The notes under the pieces: model-generated | Databases searched by the model: none | Told to the model about the DNA's origin: nothing | What the model saw: the letters and a program-made list of their open reading frames with translations, nothing else | Translations under genes and position numbers: made by a program | Source: SAR324 cluster bacterium | GTDB taxonomy: Bacteria; SAR324; NAC60-12 | Reading direction: 5' to 3' | NCBI GenBank assembly: GCA_028281495.1 | Contig: JANQJU010000077.1 | Location: 50,565-114,564 of the forward strand | DNA length: 64,000 nucleotides | Shown here: in pieces, positions 7,088 to 16,472 of the stretch | Layout of the letters: each line of letters opens with the position of its first letter | Numbering within the stretch: the stretch's first letter is position 1

Positions 7088-10072
7088 ATGAAGCAGGTTG
7101 AAAATCGCACCAGGATTTGGATTGGATGGGGGCTGTTCCTCTTCGGGGTGCTGTGGATTGGTGTCGCGTGCAATGATTTTGGAGAAGGCGAATTGGAAGG
7201 CTCCACGGATAGCAGTCAAATTGGGCTGGTGGAAGACACAGATAGCGATTTGGTTGCCGTAGTTTCTTTAGGCAGCAGCCAAGGTTTTGTCGTAGCACAA
7301 GATCCCGATACAGACTCCTTAGAGCGGATTGTCTTGCTTGCCCCTGATGGCACAGAAGGCACCCTGATTGTTGGAGAAGAAAATCGTCCTTCCGCTTTTT
7401 CAGTGAACAGCTATGCCTATTCGTTTTTCAATTTTACCGGGACCACGGTTGATGTGATCATCACCGATCCCGATGGGAACGCTTCGACGGAAACAGGGCT
7501 TTCTTTCAATACATCGGCACTCACTGTGTCTCAGACCTTCCGACAGGTCGCACAGAGCACTACAGAAACGCAGCTGGACCTGACAAAACAAGCCGCGGCT
7601 ATTGTGAAAGAAACCATGCAAGCCATCCAACCGGTTGTTTCCGAAGAGGGAGGGGCTAGTCTGGTGGAATTCGGTCTCAATACAGCCTTGATTCCCCTAT
7701 TGCTGGATACTGACGATGCCACGATTGCCTCTGTCCTAACTACCGTGGAACCGACCAATGATGCAGTGCAAGAGGTCCTTTCCGTTTCTAGTACCAGCTT
7801 GGTTTCGGTAGTCACAACGACCACACTGACAACCTCCACTAGTACGTCTTCGACGACGAGCACGACGAGCACGACGAGCACAACAACATCTAGTACATCT
7901 TCCACCACCGTCACCACCACAACAACTACAACAGAAGTGACCACCACGACCACCAGTACGACCACCACCACGATACCATTGCGGGTGGCTGCGGGAGGAA
8001 GTCATACGTGTGTTTTGCTCAGCAACAACACAATCAAATGTTGGGGAGCGGGGACTTTTGGTCAATTGGGCAATAGCGCTTCAACCAACCAAACCGCACC
8101 GGTGAGTGTGAGCAATATCTCGACTGCGGCCCAAGTAGTGACCGGAGAAAATCACACCTGCGCTCTCTTAAATGACAACACCGTACAATGCTGGGGTTTG
8201 GGGGCTTCCGGACAGTTGGGCAATAGTGCGGCTACCAATAGCAGTACCGCAGTGAGTGTGAGCAATATCTCGACGGCTACCCAAATCACGGCGGGAAGCA
8301 ATCACACCTGTGCTCTGTTGAGTGATAGCACGGTGCAATGCTGGGGGTTAGGCACCTCTGGTCAATTGGGTAATTCGGGCACTGCAAACAGTTCCACACC
8401 AGTCACAGTAACCAGTTTGACGGGGGTGGCTGAGGTATCCGCGGGGAATAATCACACCTGTGCCTTGTTGAGCGACAAGACCGTGAAATGTTGGGGCTTG
8501 GGGACCTCTGGACAGCTCGGCAATGGGGGGACAACCACCCAAAATTCAGCGGTCACGGTCAGTAATATTTCTACTGCCACGGCAATTGCTGCCGGAGGAA
8601 CTCATTCTTGTGCTCTGCTTTCGACTAGTGCCATGCAATGTTGGGGCGGAGGAAGTTCGGGGCAACTGGGAAATGGTTCCACTAGCAATCAATCCACACC
8701 GGTATCGGTCAATAACATTTCTTCTGCCATTCAGATTACAGTAGGCACTGACCATTCCTGCGTTTTGTTAAATGCAGGAACGGTCCAGTGTTGGGGGATT
8801 GGCGACGGAGGAAGGCTCGGAGACGGGGGAGTGACACAACAAACCACTCCGATTTCCGTGGTATCACTCTCTGGGGTTTCTTTTGTTGATGCTGGAGATG
8901 CTCATAGCTGTGTGGTCGTCTCTACCGATTCTTCTATTCGATGCTGGGGTTCTCGTACCTCCGGACAATTGGGCGATGGCATCACTCCGGATAAGACCAC
9001 ACCGGTGGCTGTCATTGGGGTTTCTGGAGCAACGGTGATTGCAGCGGGAGATAATCACAACTGTGCACTGCTCAAGGACAATACAGTGCGCTGCTGGGGG
9101 TTGGGAACTTCGGGGCAACTAGGCAACGGCAGTACCAACAATTTTGATGTTTCTGTTTCAATCAATACCATCTCCAGTGCAACGTATGTCACCGCTGGAA
9201 CCTCACACAGTTGCGCCTTGTTAAGCGACAAGACGGTTCAATGCTGGGGTTCGGGGACTTCGGGGCAATTAGGAATTGGAACCACTTCCATTGTGAGCAC
9301 TCCAGCCAGTACCGTGAGTGGTGTGACAACCGCTATTGGCATCGCATCGGGGAACAATCATAACTGTTCGGTTCTGAGTGGTGGGACTTTGCAATGTTGG
9401 GGTACGGGGTCTTCTGGTCAGTTAGGCAATGGAAGCACGAGCGATCAATCCACCCCTGTGACAGTGAGTGGGATTGCCAATGCAGAAAAGGTGGCTGCAG
9501 GAGGAGATGTTGCGTGTGGAGTCCTCAATGACAAACTGGTGAAGTGTTGGGGAGCGGGCACCTCGGGACAACTCGGCAATGGGGTTCAGAGCAATCAAAG
9601 TTCACCTGTATTTGTAACCGGCATCAGTTCGACTCAAATCGCAACGGGCGGAACCCATTCTTGTACGATTCTTACGGACAATACCGTCAAATGTTGGGGA
9701 AGTGGCAGTCTTGGCCAAATTGGCAATGGCTCCAATTCCGATCAAACCACAGCTCAACCCACCAGCCTTACCAGTACAGCAGCTTCTCTCTCATTGGGAT
9801 CGGGACACTCATGTGCCGTAATGACTGATCAAAGTGTCCAGTGTTGGGGAAATGGAAGCTCTGGACAATTGGGGAACGGTGCAATGACCAATTCCAATAC
9901 ATCGGTTTCAGTGACGCTTGCTACGACTGTTTTCCAAGTCGCGACAGGGAGCAGTCACTCTTGTGCCCTGTTGAGCAATGAAACGGTCGAATGCTGGGGT
10001 GCCGGCTCTTTGGGACAATTGGGAGATGGCAGCGCATTTGCTCGCCAGCCCGTCACGGTGAAAGGGTTGTGA
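7088..10072 (+). CDS. Exported RCC1-repeat protein with Thr/Ser linker
   Basis: 994 residues. The N-terminus has a hydrophobic signal (IWIGWGLFLFGVLWIGVAC) ending in a cysteine. This resembles a lipoprotein signal, although the lipobox is not ideal (Gly at -3). Residues 30-235 are an unrecognised domain. Residues about 238-296 are an almost pure Thr/Ser linker. From about 299 to the end I count 14 repeats of about 50 residues with the pattern [S/N]H[T/S]CALL...[T/V].CWG.G..GQLGNG, the bacterial form of the RCC1 propeller repeat. RCC1 propellers usually have seven blades, so 14 repeats would fit two. Each repeat has two conserved Cys (HTC and CWG), perhaps disulfide-forming outside the cytoplasm (inference). 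It is probably a surface or adhesion protein. The promoter region carries twin LacI-type operators. Confidence 0.9.
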   Translation: MKQVENRTRIWIGWGLFLFGVLWIGVACNDFGEGELEGSTDSSQIGLVEDTDSDLVAVVSLGSSQGFVVAQDPDTDSLERIVLLAPDGTEGTLIVGEENRPSAFSVNSYAYSFFNFTGTTVDVIITDPDGNASTETGLSFNTSALTVSQTFRQVAQSTTETQLDLTKQAAAIVKETMQAIQPVVSEEGGASLVEFGLNTALIPLLLDTDDATIASVLTTVEPTNDAVQEVLSVSSTSLVSVVTTTTLTTSTSTSSTTSTTSTTSTTTSSTSSTTVTTTTTTTEVTTTTTSTTTTTIPLRVAAGGSHTCVLLSNNTIKCWGAGTFGQLGNSASTNQTAPVSVSNISTAAQVVTGENHTCALLNDNTVQCWGLGASGQLGNSAATNSSTAVSVSNISTATQITAGSNHTCALLSDSTVQCWGLGTSGQLGNSGTANSSTPVTVTSLTGVAEVSAGNNHTCALLSDKTVKCWGLGTSGQLGNGGTTTQNSAVTVSNISTATAIAAGGTHSCALLSTSAMQCWGGGSSGQLGNGSTSNQSTPVSVNNISSAIQITVGTDHSCVLLNAGTVQCWGIGDGGRLGDGGVTQQTTPISVVSLSGVSFVDAGDAHSCVVVSTDSSIRCWGSRTSGQLGDGITPDKTTPVAVIGVSGATVIAAGDNHNCALLKDNTVRCWGLGTSGQLGNGSTNNFDVSVSINTISSATYVTAGTSHSCALLSDKTVQCWGSGTSGQLGIGTTSIVSTPASTVSGVTTAIGIASGNNHNCSVLSGGTLQCWGTGSSGQLGNGSTSDQSTPVTVSGIANAEKVAAGGDVACGVLNDKLVKCWGAGTSGQLGNGVQSNQSSPVFVTGISSTQIATGGTHSCTILTDNTVKCWGSGSLGQIGNGSNSDQTTAQPTSLTSTAASLSLGSGHSCAVMTDQSVQCWGNGSSGQLGNGAMTNSNTSVSVTLATTVFQVATGSSHSCALLSNETVECWGAGSLGQLGDGSAFARQPVTVKGL

Positions 10073-10168
10073 CATCTCCAATCAGGATCGCCGCTATACA
10101 ATTCGATAAATTCGCGATATCGTTCGGTTGAATCTTCACTTTTCCCACTTAGAATCTTCATTGAAAAT

Positions 10169-11275
10169 ATGAACTTATCTCAAGAATATTTACAGAATCC
10201 AAAAATCGCATCGATTGTTCAAACCGTTGTCCAAGAAGAGCCATTGAGTTTTGAACAAGGGATGCAATTGTACACAGAAACCCCATTGCTTGTGTTGCAG
10301 CAGCTTGCGGACTTTCGTCGACGTAAACTGCATGGTGACAATGCGTATTACAATCGGAACATCCATATCGAACCGACAAACAAGTGTGTTTATTCCTGCA
10401 AATTTTGTTCATTTTATCGGAAACCCAAAGCCACTGAAAAAGACGGCGCCTGGGACTATTCATTGGAAGATGTGGATCGCATCCTTGGAGACTATGAACA
10501 GGCGAATCTTACAGAAGTCCACGTCACGGGGGGAGTGCATCCGGGACGGGATCTAGAATGGTGGGCAGATCTCATTCGTACCATCAAAAACAAATATCCT
10601 CAGATCCATGTCAAAGCATATACGGCGGTCGAAATCGCCTTTATGGCGAGGAAATCGAAAACCACCATCCATCACGTGTTGTCGGTTCTGAAGGAAGCAG
10701 GTTTGGATTCACTGCCAGGAGGTGGGGCTGAGATCTTCAATCCAGTAGTGCGGAAAAAAATTGCAGGAGGCAAAGCCCCGGCGAATCATTGGCTAGAGAT
10801 CCACCAAACGGCACATGAATTGGGAGTTCAATCGAACGCCACCATGCTGTATGGACATGTTGAATCTTTCGAAGACCGTTTGGATCACATGTTACAGATC
10901 CGCAAACTTCAGGAAAAAACCGGTGGGTTCAATGCGTTCATTCCGCTCAAATATCGTAATGAAAACAATGCTCTTTCGTATCTCCCCGAAGTGAGCATTG
11001 AAGACGATCTACGCAACTATGCCGTGTCGCGACTGATGCTCCACAACATCAAACATCTCAAAGCCTACTGGGTGATGCTTGGTTTTGAGACGGCTCAAAA
11101 AAGCCTTCTCTATGGAGTGGACGACCTAGATGGTACCGTCAACGATACCACCAAAATCTATTCCATGGCTGGCTCCATCGAAAATCCAGTGGTGACCACG
11201 CAGCAAATCCGAAGCCTCATCACTCAGAATGCTCGAGTCCCGGTGGAGCGAAACTCGGTGTATGAGGCGGTGTAG
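10169..11275 (+). CDS. mqnE: Aminofutalosine synthase-like radical SAM enzyme (MqnE)
   Basis: 368 residues, matching the MqnE/CofH length. The radical SAM cluster motif is CVYSCKFC (Cys73, Cys77, Cys80), preceded by NRNIHIEPTNK, as in MqnE. The glycine-rich VHVTGGVHPG and GAEIFNP follow the family pattern. MqnE joins S-adenosylmethionine-derived adenosyl to a chorismate-derived enolpyruvyl benzoate to make aminofutalosine, in the futalosine route to menaquinone. The related MqnC is less likely because of the IEPTNKCVYSC form and the length. No other mqn gene is nearby. It is convergent with the following response regulator, with only a 28-base gap. Confidence 0.85.
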   Translation: MNLSQEYLQNPKIASIVQTVVQEEPLSFEQGMQLYTETPLLVLQQLADFRRRKLHGDNAYYNRNIHIEPTNKCVYSCKFCSFYRKPKATEKDGAWDYSLEDVDRILGDYEQANLTEVHVTGGVHPGRDLEWWADLIRTIKNKYPQIHVKAYTAVEIAFMARKSKTTIHHVLSVLKEAGLDSLPGGGAEIFNPVVRKKIAGGKAPANHWLEIHQTAHELGVQSNATMLYGHVESFEDRLDHMLQIRKLQEKTGGFNAFIPLKYRNENNALSYLPEVSIEDDLRNYAVSRLMLHNIKHLKAYWVMLGFETAQKSLLYGVDDLDGTVNDTTKIYSMAGSIENPVVTTQQIRSLITQNARVPVERNSVYEAV

Positions 11276-11303
11276 CCTATCCGCACAAAGGTATAGGAGA
11301 TGG

Positions 11304-11981
11304 TCACGATTCGGCTGTGGTCTTCTTCTTTCCAACAATGCCTTCTCGCCAAGCGTAAACAGCAGCTTGAGTTCTATCGTTTAGATACAGTTTGGAAAGC
11401 ACGTTGCTCACATGCGACTTCACTGTTTTTTCAGTGATTCCCAAAATCTTAGCAATCGCTTGATTGGAATGACCTTCAGCAATGGATTGCAAGACGTCCA
11501 TTTCGCGGTTTGTTAAATTTTCATGCAGTAGAGATAATTTTTCAGAAGGATGCACTGCCTTCAGGAGTGCTCTGGCGATACGCGGACTGAGGGTGGCTTC
11601 TCCAAGGCAAGCGTGTCGGATGGCTTTGATTAAATCTTCGGGGGAGATATCTTTTAATATATAAGAAATCGCACCAGCTCGGGTTACAGACACCACATGC
11701 TCATCGCCTTCATGAGAAGTGAGAATCACAATTTGGGTACGTGGGCTGACTTTCTTGATTTGTCGTACAGAGGTCTCAATATCTTGATCGGGCATGAGCA
11801 AATCCAAAAGAACCACATCGGGGGCATGGCGTAAACAGGCTTCAACAGCTTCAGTCCCACTGGAAGCCGCTTCCAATAAATCAATATCGGTTGCTGTGGC
11901 AATGAACGCAGTCAAGCCTCTACGTACCACTTCATGGTCATCTGCAATGACCAGAGAGATTTGCTTTAATGGGTCAGCCAT
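11304..11981 (-). CDS. NarL/FixJ-family response regulator
   Basis: I choose ATG 11981 because an AAGGAG site lies 7 bases before it, while ATG 11987 is too close to that site. The protein has 225 residues. The receiver domain (1-125) has acidic residues in VIADDHEVV, the phospho-acceptor Asp60 in VVLLDLLMPD, and the conserved Lys in SYILKD. A LuxR-type helix-turn-helix (about 155-215) reads LTNREMDVLQSIAEGHSNQA then TEKTVKSHVSNVLSKL. The gene overlaps the end of the upstream kinase gene by 8 bases, so the two form a translationally coupled two-component pair. The likely target is the divergent promoter at 13405-13626, which contains a tandem repeat (inference). Confidence 0.93.
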   Translation of the reverse strand: MADPLKQISLVIADDHEVVRRGLTAFIATATDIDLLEAASSGTEAVEACLRHAPDVVLLDLLMPDQDIETSVRQIKKVSPRTQIVILTSHEGDEHVVSVTRAGAISYILKDISPEDLIKAIRHACLGEATLSPRIARALLKAVHPSEKLSLLHENLTNREMDVLQSIAEGHSNQAIAKILGITEKTVKSHVSNVLSKLYLNDRTQAAVYAWREGIVGKKKTTAES

Positions 11982-13404
11982 CTTCATGCTCCTTTTGCCA
12001 TTGGATGAGTACTGTGGTCCCTTTTCCTAATTCCGACTCAATGGATATGGAACTGTTAGAAAACTCTTGGCTTCGTTCTTGAATCGAAATCAACCCCAGC
12101 CCATTTTTATTTCTTTTTGGATTAAACCCTTTACCGTTGTCCTGAATCAAAAACATTATCTGCGTGCCTTTTTCTTTCAATTTGACTTGGATCTGATTGG
12201 CCTTCCCATGACGGATGGCATTGGAAATCGCCTCTTGTGCAATACGTGTTAAATGATGTTCAACCATTGGGGTTAACACCGGTCGGGCCTCTGGAATGAA
12301 CATGATATTGACTTCAAATCGCCTAACAAAGTTTTCAACAAGCATTTCGATCTGATCAATGTAGGTGAGGCCTGTAAGCGATGAGGGGCGTAATTGAGTG
12401 ATGATTTCCATTAAATCCTGTTGAGCTTCTCGATTGAGAGTTACGGATTCTGCAATATTTTCTTCCGCGTTTTGGTTGGATGTCGATTTGGATTTGACCA
12501 CAGCCAATTGGAGTCCCAACGCAAAGAGTTTTTGTTTTACTGTATCGTGTAATTCCCGGGCCAATCGATTGCGTTCTTCGCTTATCGCGATCACTTGTTT
12601 TAGGTGCAGCATGTTTTGCAACTCCCCCGCCATATCATTCAGGTGCAAGCTGTGTAAGGAAAGCTCATCACCATTGGGCAGCTCGATTTGTTGTTCAAAA
12701 TTTCCTTTACGCCATTGGGCAGTGACACGATTGATTTTTTGTAAACGACGTGTGATGTAGCTAGCGGCAACGCCCCCACAAAATAAGCCAATCAACGTTG
12801 ACGTGACTAGGGAAATGGGCCAGGTTTCGAGCATCCAAATGAAATTTTTTTGAACAATGAAGCCCCAATCAAAACGGGCATGAAACACAACATTGATAGA
12901 ACCAATTTGGGGCTTGTCGTCCACCTGAATTGGGACATGAACCCTGAGAGTGTCAGCAGATTCCGTACGCCCGACAGCCTTCTTCTCGTTTCTCAATGCT
13001 CCCGAAGAGTCTGGAAAACGGAGAACCAATTGATCCTGACGATCAAAAACCTGAAGGTCAACATCGAGTTCACTCACAAATGAGAGTTGAAAAGGATGAT
13101 GTCCTTTTCTTTCTACTTGCATCGCAATAAGACGTGTATGCATGCTGTATAAGAAAGCACGCAATTCAGGTTGAGTCACCTCTTGGCTCTTCAGAAAGAC
13201 GGCCAGTGTGGGTATCTCTTTTTGAATGTGTCTTTCGATATTTTCCGCCGTAAAGGCCTGAGTATAATCCAATCGATCCACGAAACTGATTGAAATCAAA
13301 ATCAACAACATCAATCCTAAAAAGCTCAGCACACTGTAAGTGAGAGCGAGCCGGAACCATAGTTTTTTAACAAATTGTGGTGTGTTCGATATCAAGCTTT
13401 GCAT
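11974..13404 (-). CDS. NarX-like membrane histidine kinase (HisKA_3)
   Basis: 476 residues. Two membrane segments (about 20-42 and 193-216) enclose a periplasmic sensor of about 150 residues. A HAMP-like linker follows, then the dimerisation motif ERNRLARELHDTVKQKLFAL with phospho-accepting His286. The C-terminal ATPase domain shows EAISNAIRHG, IQDNGKGFNP and GLGLISIQER. This is the HisKA_3 architecture of NarX, UhpB and DesK, which pairs with LuxR-type regulators, as here. The sensor domain is not a recognisable P-box, so the ligand is unknown. It is the first gene of a two-gene operon transcribed away from the outer-membrane protein gene at 13627. Confidence 0.93.
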   Translation of the reverse strand: MQSLISNTPQFVKKLWFRLALTYSVLSFLGLMLLILISISFVDRLDYTQAFTAENIERHIQKEIPTLAVFLKSQEVTQPELRAFLYSMHTRLIAMQVERKGHHPFQLSFVSELDVDLQVFDRQDQLVLRFPDSSGALRNEKKAVGRTESADTLRVHVPIQVDDKPQIGSINVVFHARFDWGFIVQKNFIWMLETWPISLVTSTLIGLFCGGVAASYITRRLQKINRVTAQWRKGNFEQQIELPNGDELSLHSLHLNDMAGELQNMLHLKQVIAISEERNRLARELHDTVKQKLFALGLQLAVVKSKSTSNQNAEENIAESVTLNREAQQDLMEIITQLRPSSLTGLTYIDQIEMLVENFVRRFEVNIMFIPEARPVLTPMVEHHLTRIAQEAISNAIRHGKANQIQVKLKEKGTQIMFLIQDNGKGFNPKRNKNGLGLISIQERSQEFSNSSISIESELGKGTTVLIQWQKEHEDG

Positions 13405-13626
13405 CGTTCCATTATAGAGATTGAGCTGCTTTTGTAATCCGTCAAAAGTCGGAATTTCCTCTTTTTAATTTCCATCAAAAGCCTGAGATAAATCTCATCT
13501 TTTTCCGTCCTCTGCCCGATGTGCAAATCCCCATATTGCATTAAACTTTTCTTTATCGACTAGCACAGTGCTTTATCGATTTGCACAGTGGGCGTAATAC
13601 AGAATTGTTTTCACAGGAAAGACAGT
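13405..13626. promoter_or_regulatory. Divergent promoter region with tandem 20-bp repeats
   Basis: The two-component operon (minus) and an outer-membrane protein gene (plus) diverge here. Two adjoining 20-bp copies of CTTTATCGA-YTDGCACAGTG lie at 13551-13570 and 13571-13590. A reverse-oriented partial match, GTGCAAATC, lies at 13521-13529. The 20-bp phase (about two helical turns) suits binding by a dimeric LuxR-type regulator. The nearest candidate is the response regulator at 11304-11981. Confidence 0.5.
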
Positions 13627-14550
13627 ATGAACATAGATTTACGACGCTCTTTACTCATTGGCCTCATGTTGTGGGGAACCTTTTCTTCCATTTCCTTGGC
13701 ACAAGCGCCTGATAATGAACCTCCTGGCTTTCATGGCACACTAGGACTGGGAGTGGGAGAACTGCAAAAAACCAGTCTTAGCCAATTCAGAATCTTCAGC
13801 TTTGAAGACGACCCAGAAACCGTGCGGCAAATCGTCCCGTTGCCCTCTTTGGATTTCCGGTATGTGGATGCTTCAGGTCACTGGGGTTTTGGTCTGCCTG
13901 AAGGAAAATTAGGGATTTCACGGGAGCAAAATACAGATTTTGGAACGATTAGGTTTGGCATGGGCTTTAGTATTTTTAACGATAGTTTAGATGAGTTCAA
14001 AAACCCTTATCAATTGGGAGTCCACCGAGACAGAACTTCAACGACCGAACGAAATCAAGAACTCAGTTACGAAGTAGGTGAAGGCGTGGGGTTGGAATTG
14101 GGATTGGAGCGCGAAGAAAAAGTAATCCGTAATGACAACACCCCGAGTGTGCATCCTGATTTGGGAAGAAATGCAGTGACAGAGAAGTGGAATGTGGGTT
14201 TGCGTTTATTTTTTGTGTCACTTCAAGTGGGGCAAATTCTGACCAATGCAAAAGGAGATGCCGAGAGTTCCTTAGGCACGGAGGCCGGCTTTTTTGTGTT
14301 TGTTCCTCTAAAAAAAAATTTCAATGTCATTGCCAGCTTCAGCGAAACCCAAACGGTTTTCAACACGACCCATCCGGTATTTGATCGGAAACGAAAGGAT
14401 TACACTCAAAATAATTTCGTACGAATGCAATTCAGTGATAAACCTTACAACTATTATGTGATGGGGTTTGGCACCATTCAAAAAAGTAACATAGAATTTT
14501 TTGATTCCTCCAGACAACTCATTGGTCTAGGTTTTGATTATAACTTTTAA
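13627..14550 (+). CDS. Putative outer-membrane beta-barrel protein
   Basis: ATG 13627 begins a clear Sec signal peptide (MNIDLRRSLLIGLMLWGTFSSISLAQA); the open frame continues back to 13588 without purpose. The mature part (about 285 residues) has alternating polar/hydrophobic strands with Gly-rich turns, such as GTLGLGVGELQK, IRFGMGFSIF and KWNVGLRLFFVSLQVG. It ends in an aromatic, RQLIGLGFDYNF, the usual barrel-insertion signal. I cannot assign a family with confidence, and a MipA/OmpV-like barrel is only one possibility. The gene is divergent from the NarX/NarL-type pair and shares its promoter region, so it may be the pair's regulatory target. Confidence 0.6.
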   Translation: MNIDLRRSLLIGLMLWGTFSSISLAQAPDNEPPGFHGTLGLGVGELQKTSLSQFRIFSFEDDPETVRQIVPLPSLDFRYVDASGHWGFGLPEGKLGISREQNTDFGTIRFGMGFSIFNDSLDEFKNPYQLGVHRDRTSTTERNQELSYEVGEGVGLELGLEREEKVIRNDNTPSVHPDLGRNAVTEKWNVGLRLFFVSLQVGQILTNAKGDAESSLGTEAGFFVFVPLKKNFNVIASFSETQTVFNTTHPVFDRKRKDYTQNNFVRMQFSDKPYNYYVMGFGTIQKSNIEFFDSSRQLIGLGFDYNF

Positions 14551-14765
14551 ATTTATAACATATCCAATGTCGATTAGAACAAAATCTGCCTTATAAGCCC
14601 CCTTCACAGGCGCTAAGGTTCTTCTTTGATAACCACATGGGTAATCTTTCTTCCTAAAAGTATTGAAAGCAAATGACAGGTTTCCTTTCAAGAACCATCT
14701 TGAACATTCCGAGGGATCAGCGTCTAACTCAAATTTTCTTTCACATTTGCATGGGAGCACAACTT

Positions 14766-16454
14766 ATGTTCAGAGGCTTGATGTTAGCTGCTCAATGGAT
14801 GGGCGATCTTCGATTTTTAAGGGAATGTTGTTTCATTTCTTCGAAAATTTTTCTGGTATTTGGAGCAATTTTTCTGGTCTTCAGCAGTTTCGGTTCCCCT
14901 TCAATTGAAGCCGCCGACGCTCCGGATTCCACGACGACCTTGGGCGATCTGCCGTGGAATATTGAAGATGACATTCAGGAAATTGTGGACAACATCCCTT
15001 TAGAACTGGAAGGCGAACAGTTGATTGCTAAGGTCACGATCCGGGACATGCTGATTTTAGCTTTAAAGCTCAGCACAGACATTCGCTCCGTTCAAGTTTC
15101 CGAAAAAATTGCCCAAAGTGCGTTGACAGCTTCAGAAAAACGATGGTTCTCTACACTACGCAGTCAGGCTGGGTATACCAAATCGTCGACGGTTGGAGGA
15201 GGTGATCCCAATGCGTTTTTAAATCTATCCGATAGCGACGCGCTGTCGGTATCAGCCACCTATGAGCAACCGCTCAACAATGGGTTGAGTTATAGCCTGA
15301 CCTATCAAGAACAACGCTCTCGATTGCGTCCCCTGACTATCGAAGACGAAGGCAATGACCCAGAAGTCGGGACCTATGAAGATTGGTTGGACATTAATGC
15401 CCTCAATGCGTCCGTGACGATTCCGCTGGATCAAGATTGGGGTGAAGAGTTCAACGATCTACCCATCCGTTTTTCCGAGTTGGAAGTGTCCCGAAGTGCC
15501 CTCGATACTCGTCAAAGTGAACTCTCGGTGATGGATTTTGTAGGAAGCACTTATTGGGATTTGGTGGGGATTCTAGAAGCCATCCGTGTACAGAAAGAAG
15601 CCGTTGAAATTTCAAAACGGCTTATGGAAGAAAATCGTTTGCGTCTGGAAGTGGGGGTACTGAGCCGAGCGGACGTGCGGATAACCGAAACCCAGTTGGC
15701 GCGGGAGAGACAAACGCTGCTTTCTCAACAATTGGATGCACAGCGGGTCGAAGATCAAGTGCGTGCGGCCTTGAATATTGATTTGACGAATTTGAACTTC
15801 ATTCCTATCGATATCCCGAAAGTTCATGATGAAGAGCAAGATATTGAGTCGTTACTAAAACGAGTCTATGCCAATGACGTGACTTTAGGGCAATTGGAAA
15901 ACTCTTTGCAAACCAATCAATATGAGTTGATCCAAACTCAAAATAAGGAAAAACACGATCTCGATCTCACCGTTGGTTACACAGTGAACGGATACAGTGA
16001 ATCCCCGGTACAGGGTGCTCAATATTTCTTTCAACCCCTATTGCATGGTGTGAATGCTCAATTGACTTGGACCGTGCCATTTTATGATTCGGTGATTGCC
16101 GAAGAAAAGCGGCAAAATCAACTTGCTGCCGAGAGCCTACGCCTGCAAATCCGCAGTCGACGAACGAATTTAAGAGTACAATTGCAGTCTATTTTGCATT
16201 CTCTGCGTTTGGCCAAACAGGAGGTGCTCACGTCTCAGGAAACTCAAAAATTGTCGCAAGAGCAGCTACAAGACGAGATCGACCGATTCCGCACAGGCAA
16301 CAGCACCAGCTTTCAAGTGTCTCAATTTCAACAAGACGCTCTAGTGGCCAACCAGCAAGAAACTTTGGCTCGTGTGAATTATGAAAAGTTCTTTTTACAG
16401 TTACTTCTCCTCACCCACGATCTTTTCGACTACTATCAGTTGAGAGATGAATAA
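14766..16454 (+). CDS. TolC-family outer-membrane efflux protein
   Basis: The open frame starts at 14673. ATG 14766 has GGGAG upstream and leads into the hydrophobic export signal SKIFLVFGAIFLVFSSFGS, followed by cleavage after AADA or nearby. The body (about 500 residues) has the two OEP repeats of TolC-like proteins. The first repeat covers DMLILALKLSTDIRSVQVSE and EAVEISKRLMEENRLRLEVG. The second covers YELIQTQNKEKHDLDLTVGY through ETQKLSQEQLQDEIDRFRTG. These form long periplasmic helices and barrel strands of a trimeric exit duct. The adaptor and RND pump genes follow immediately, so this is the first gene of a complete tripartite efflux operon. Substrate unknown. Confidence 0.9.
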   Translation: MFRGLMLAAQWMGDLRFLRECCFISSKIFLVFGAIFLVFSSFGSPSIEAADAPDSTTTLGDLPWNIEDDIQEIVDNIPLELEGEQLIAKVTIRDMLILALKLSTDIRSVQVSEKIAQSALTASEKRWFSTLRSQAGYTKSSTVGGGDPNAFLNLSDSDALSVSATYEQPLNNGLSYSLTYQEQRSRLRPLTIEDEGNDPEVGTYEDWLDINALNASVTIPLDQDWGEEFNDLPIRFSELEVSRSALDTRQSELSVMDFVGSTYWDLVGILEAIRVQKEAVEISKRLMEENRLRLEVGVLSRADVRITETQLARERQTLLSQQLDAQRVEDQVRAALNIDLTNLNFIPIDIPKVHDEEQDIESLLKRVYANDVTLGQLENSLQTNQYELIQTQNKEKHDLDLTVGYTVNGYSESPVQGAQYFFQPLLHGVNAQLTWTVPFYDSVIAEEKRQNQLAAESLRLQIRSRRTNLRVQLQSILHSLRLAKQEVLTSQETQKLSQEQLQDEIDRFRTGNSTSFQVSQFQQDALVANQQETLARVNYEKFFLQLLLLTHDLFDYYQLRDE

Positions 16455-16472
16455 CCCCAGCAAGAGGTCACT

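Noticed and set aside
7531..7971. Minus-strand 146-codon frame rich in Val
   Set aside because: Antisense of the Thr/Ser linker of the RCC1-repeat gene; low complexity only.
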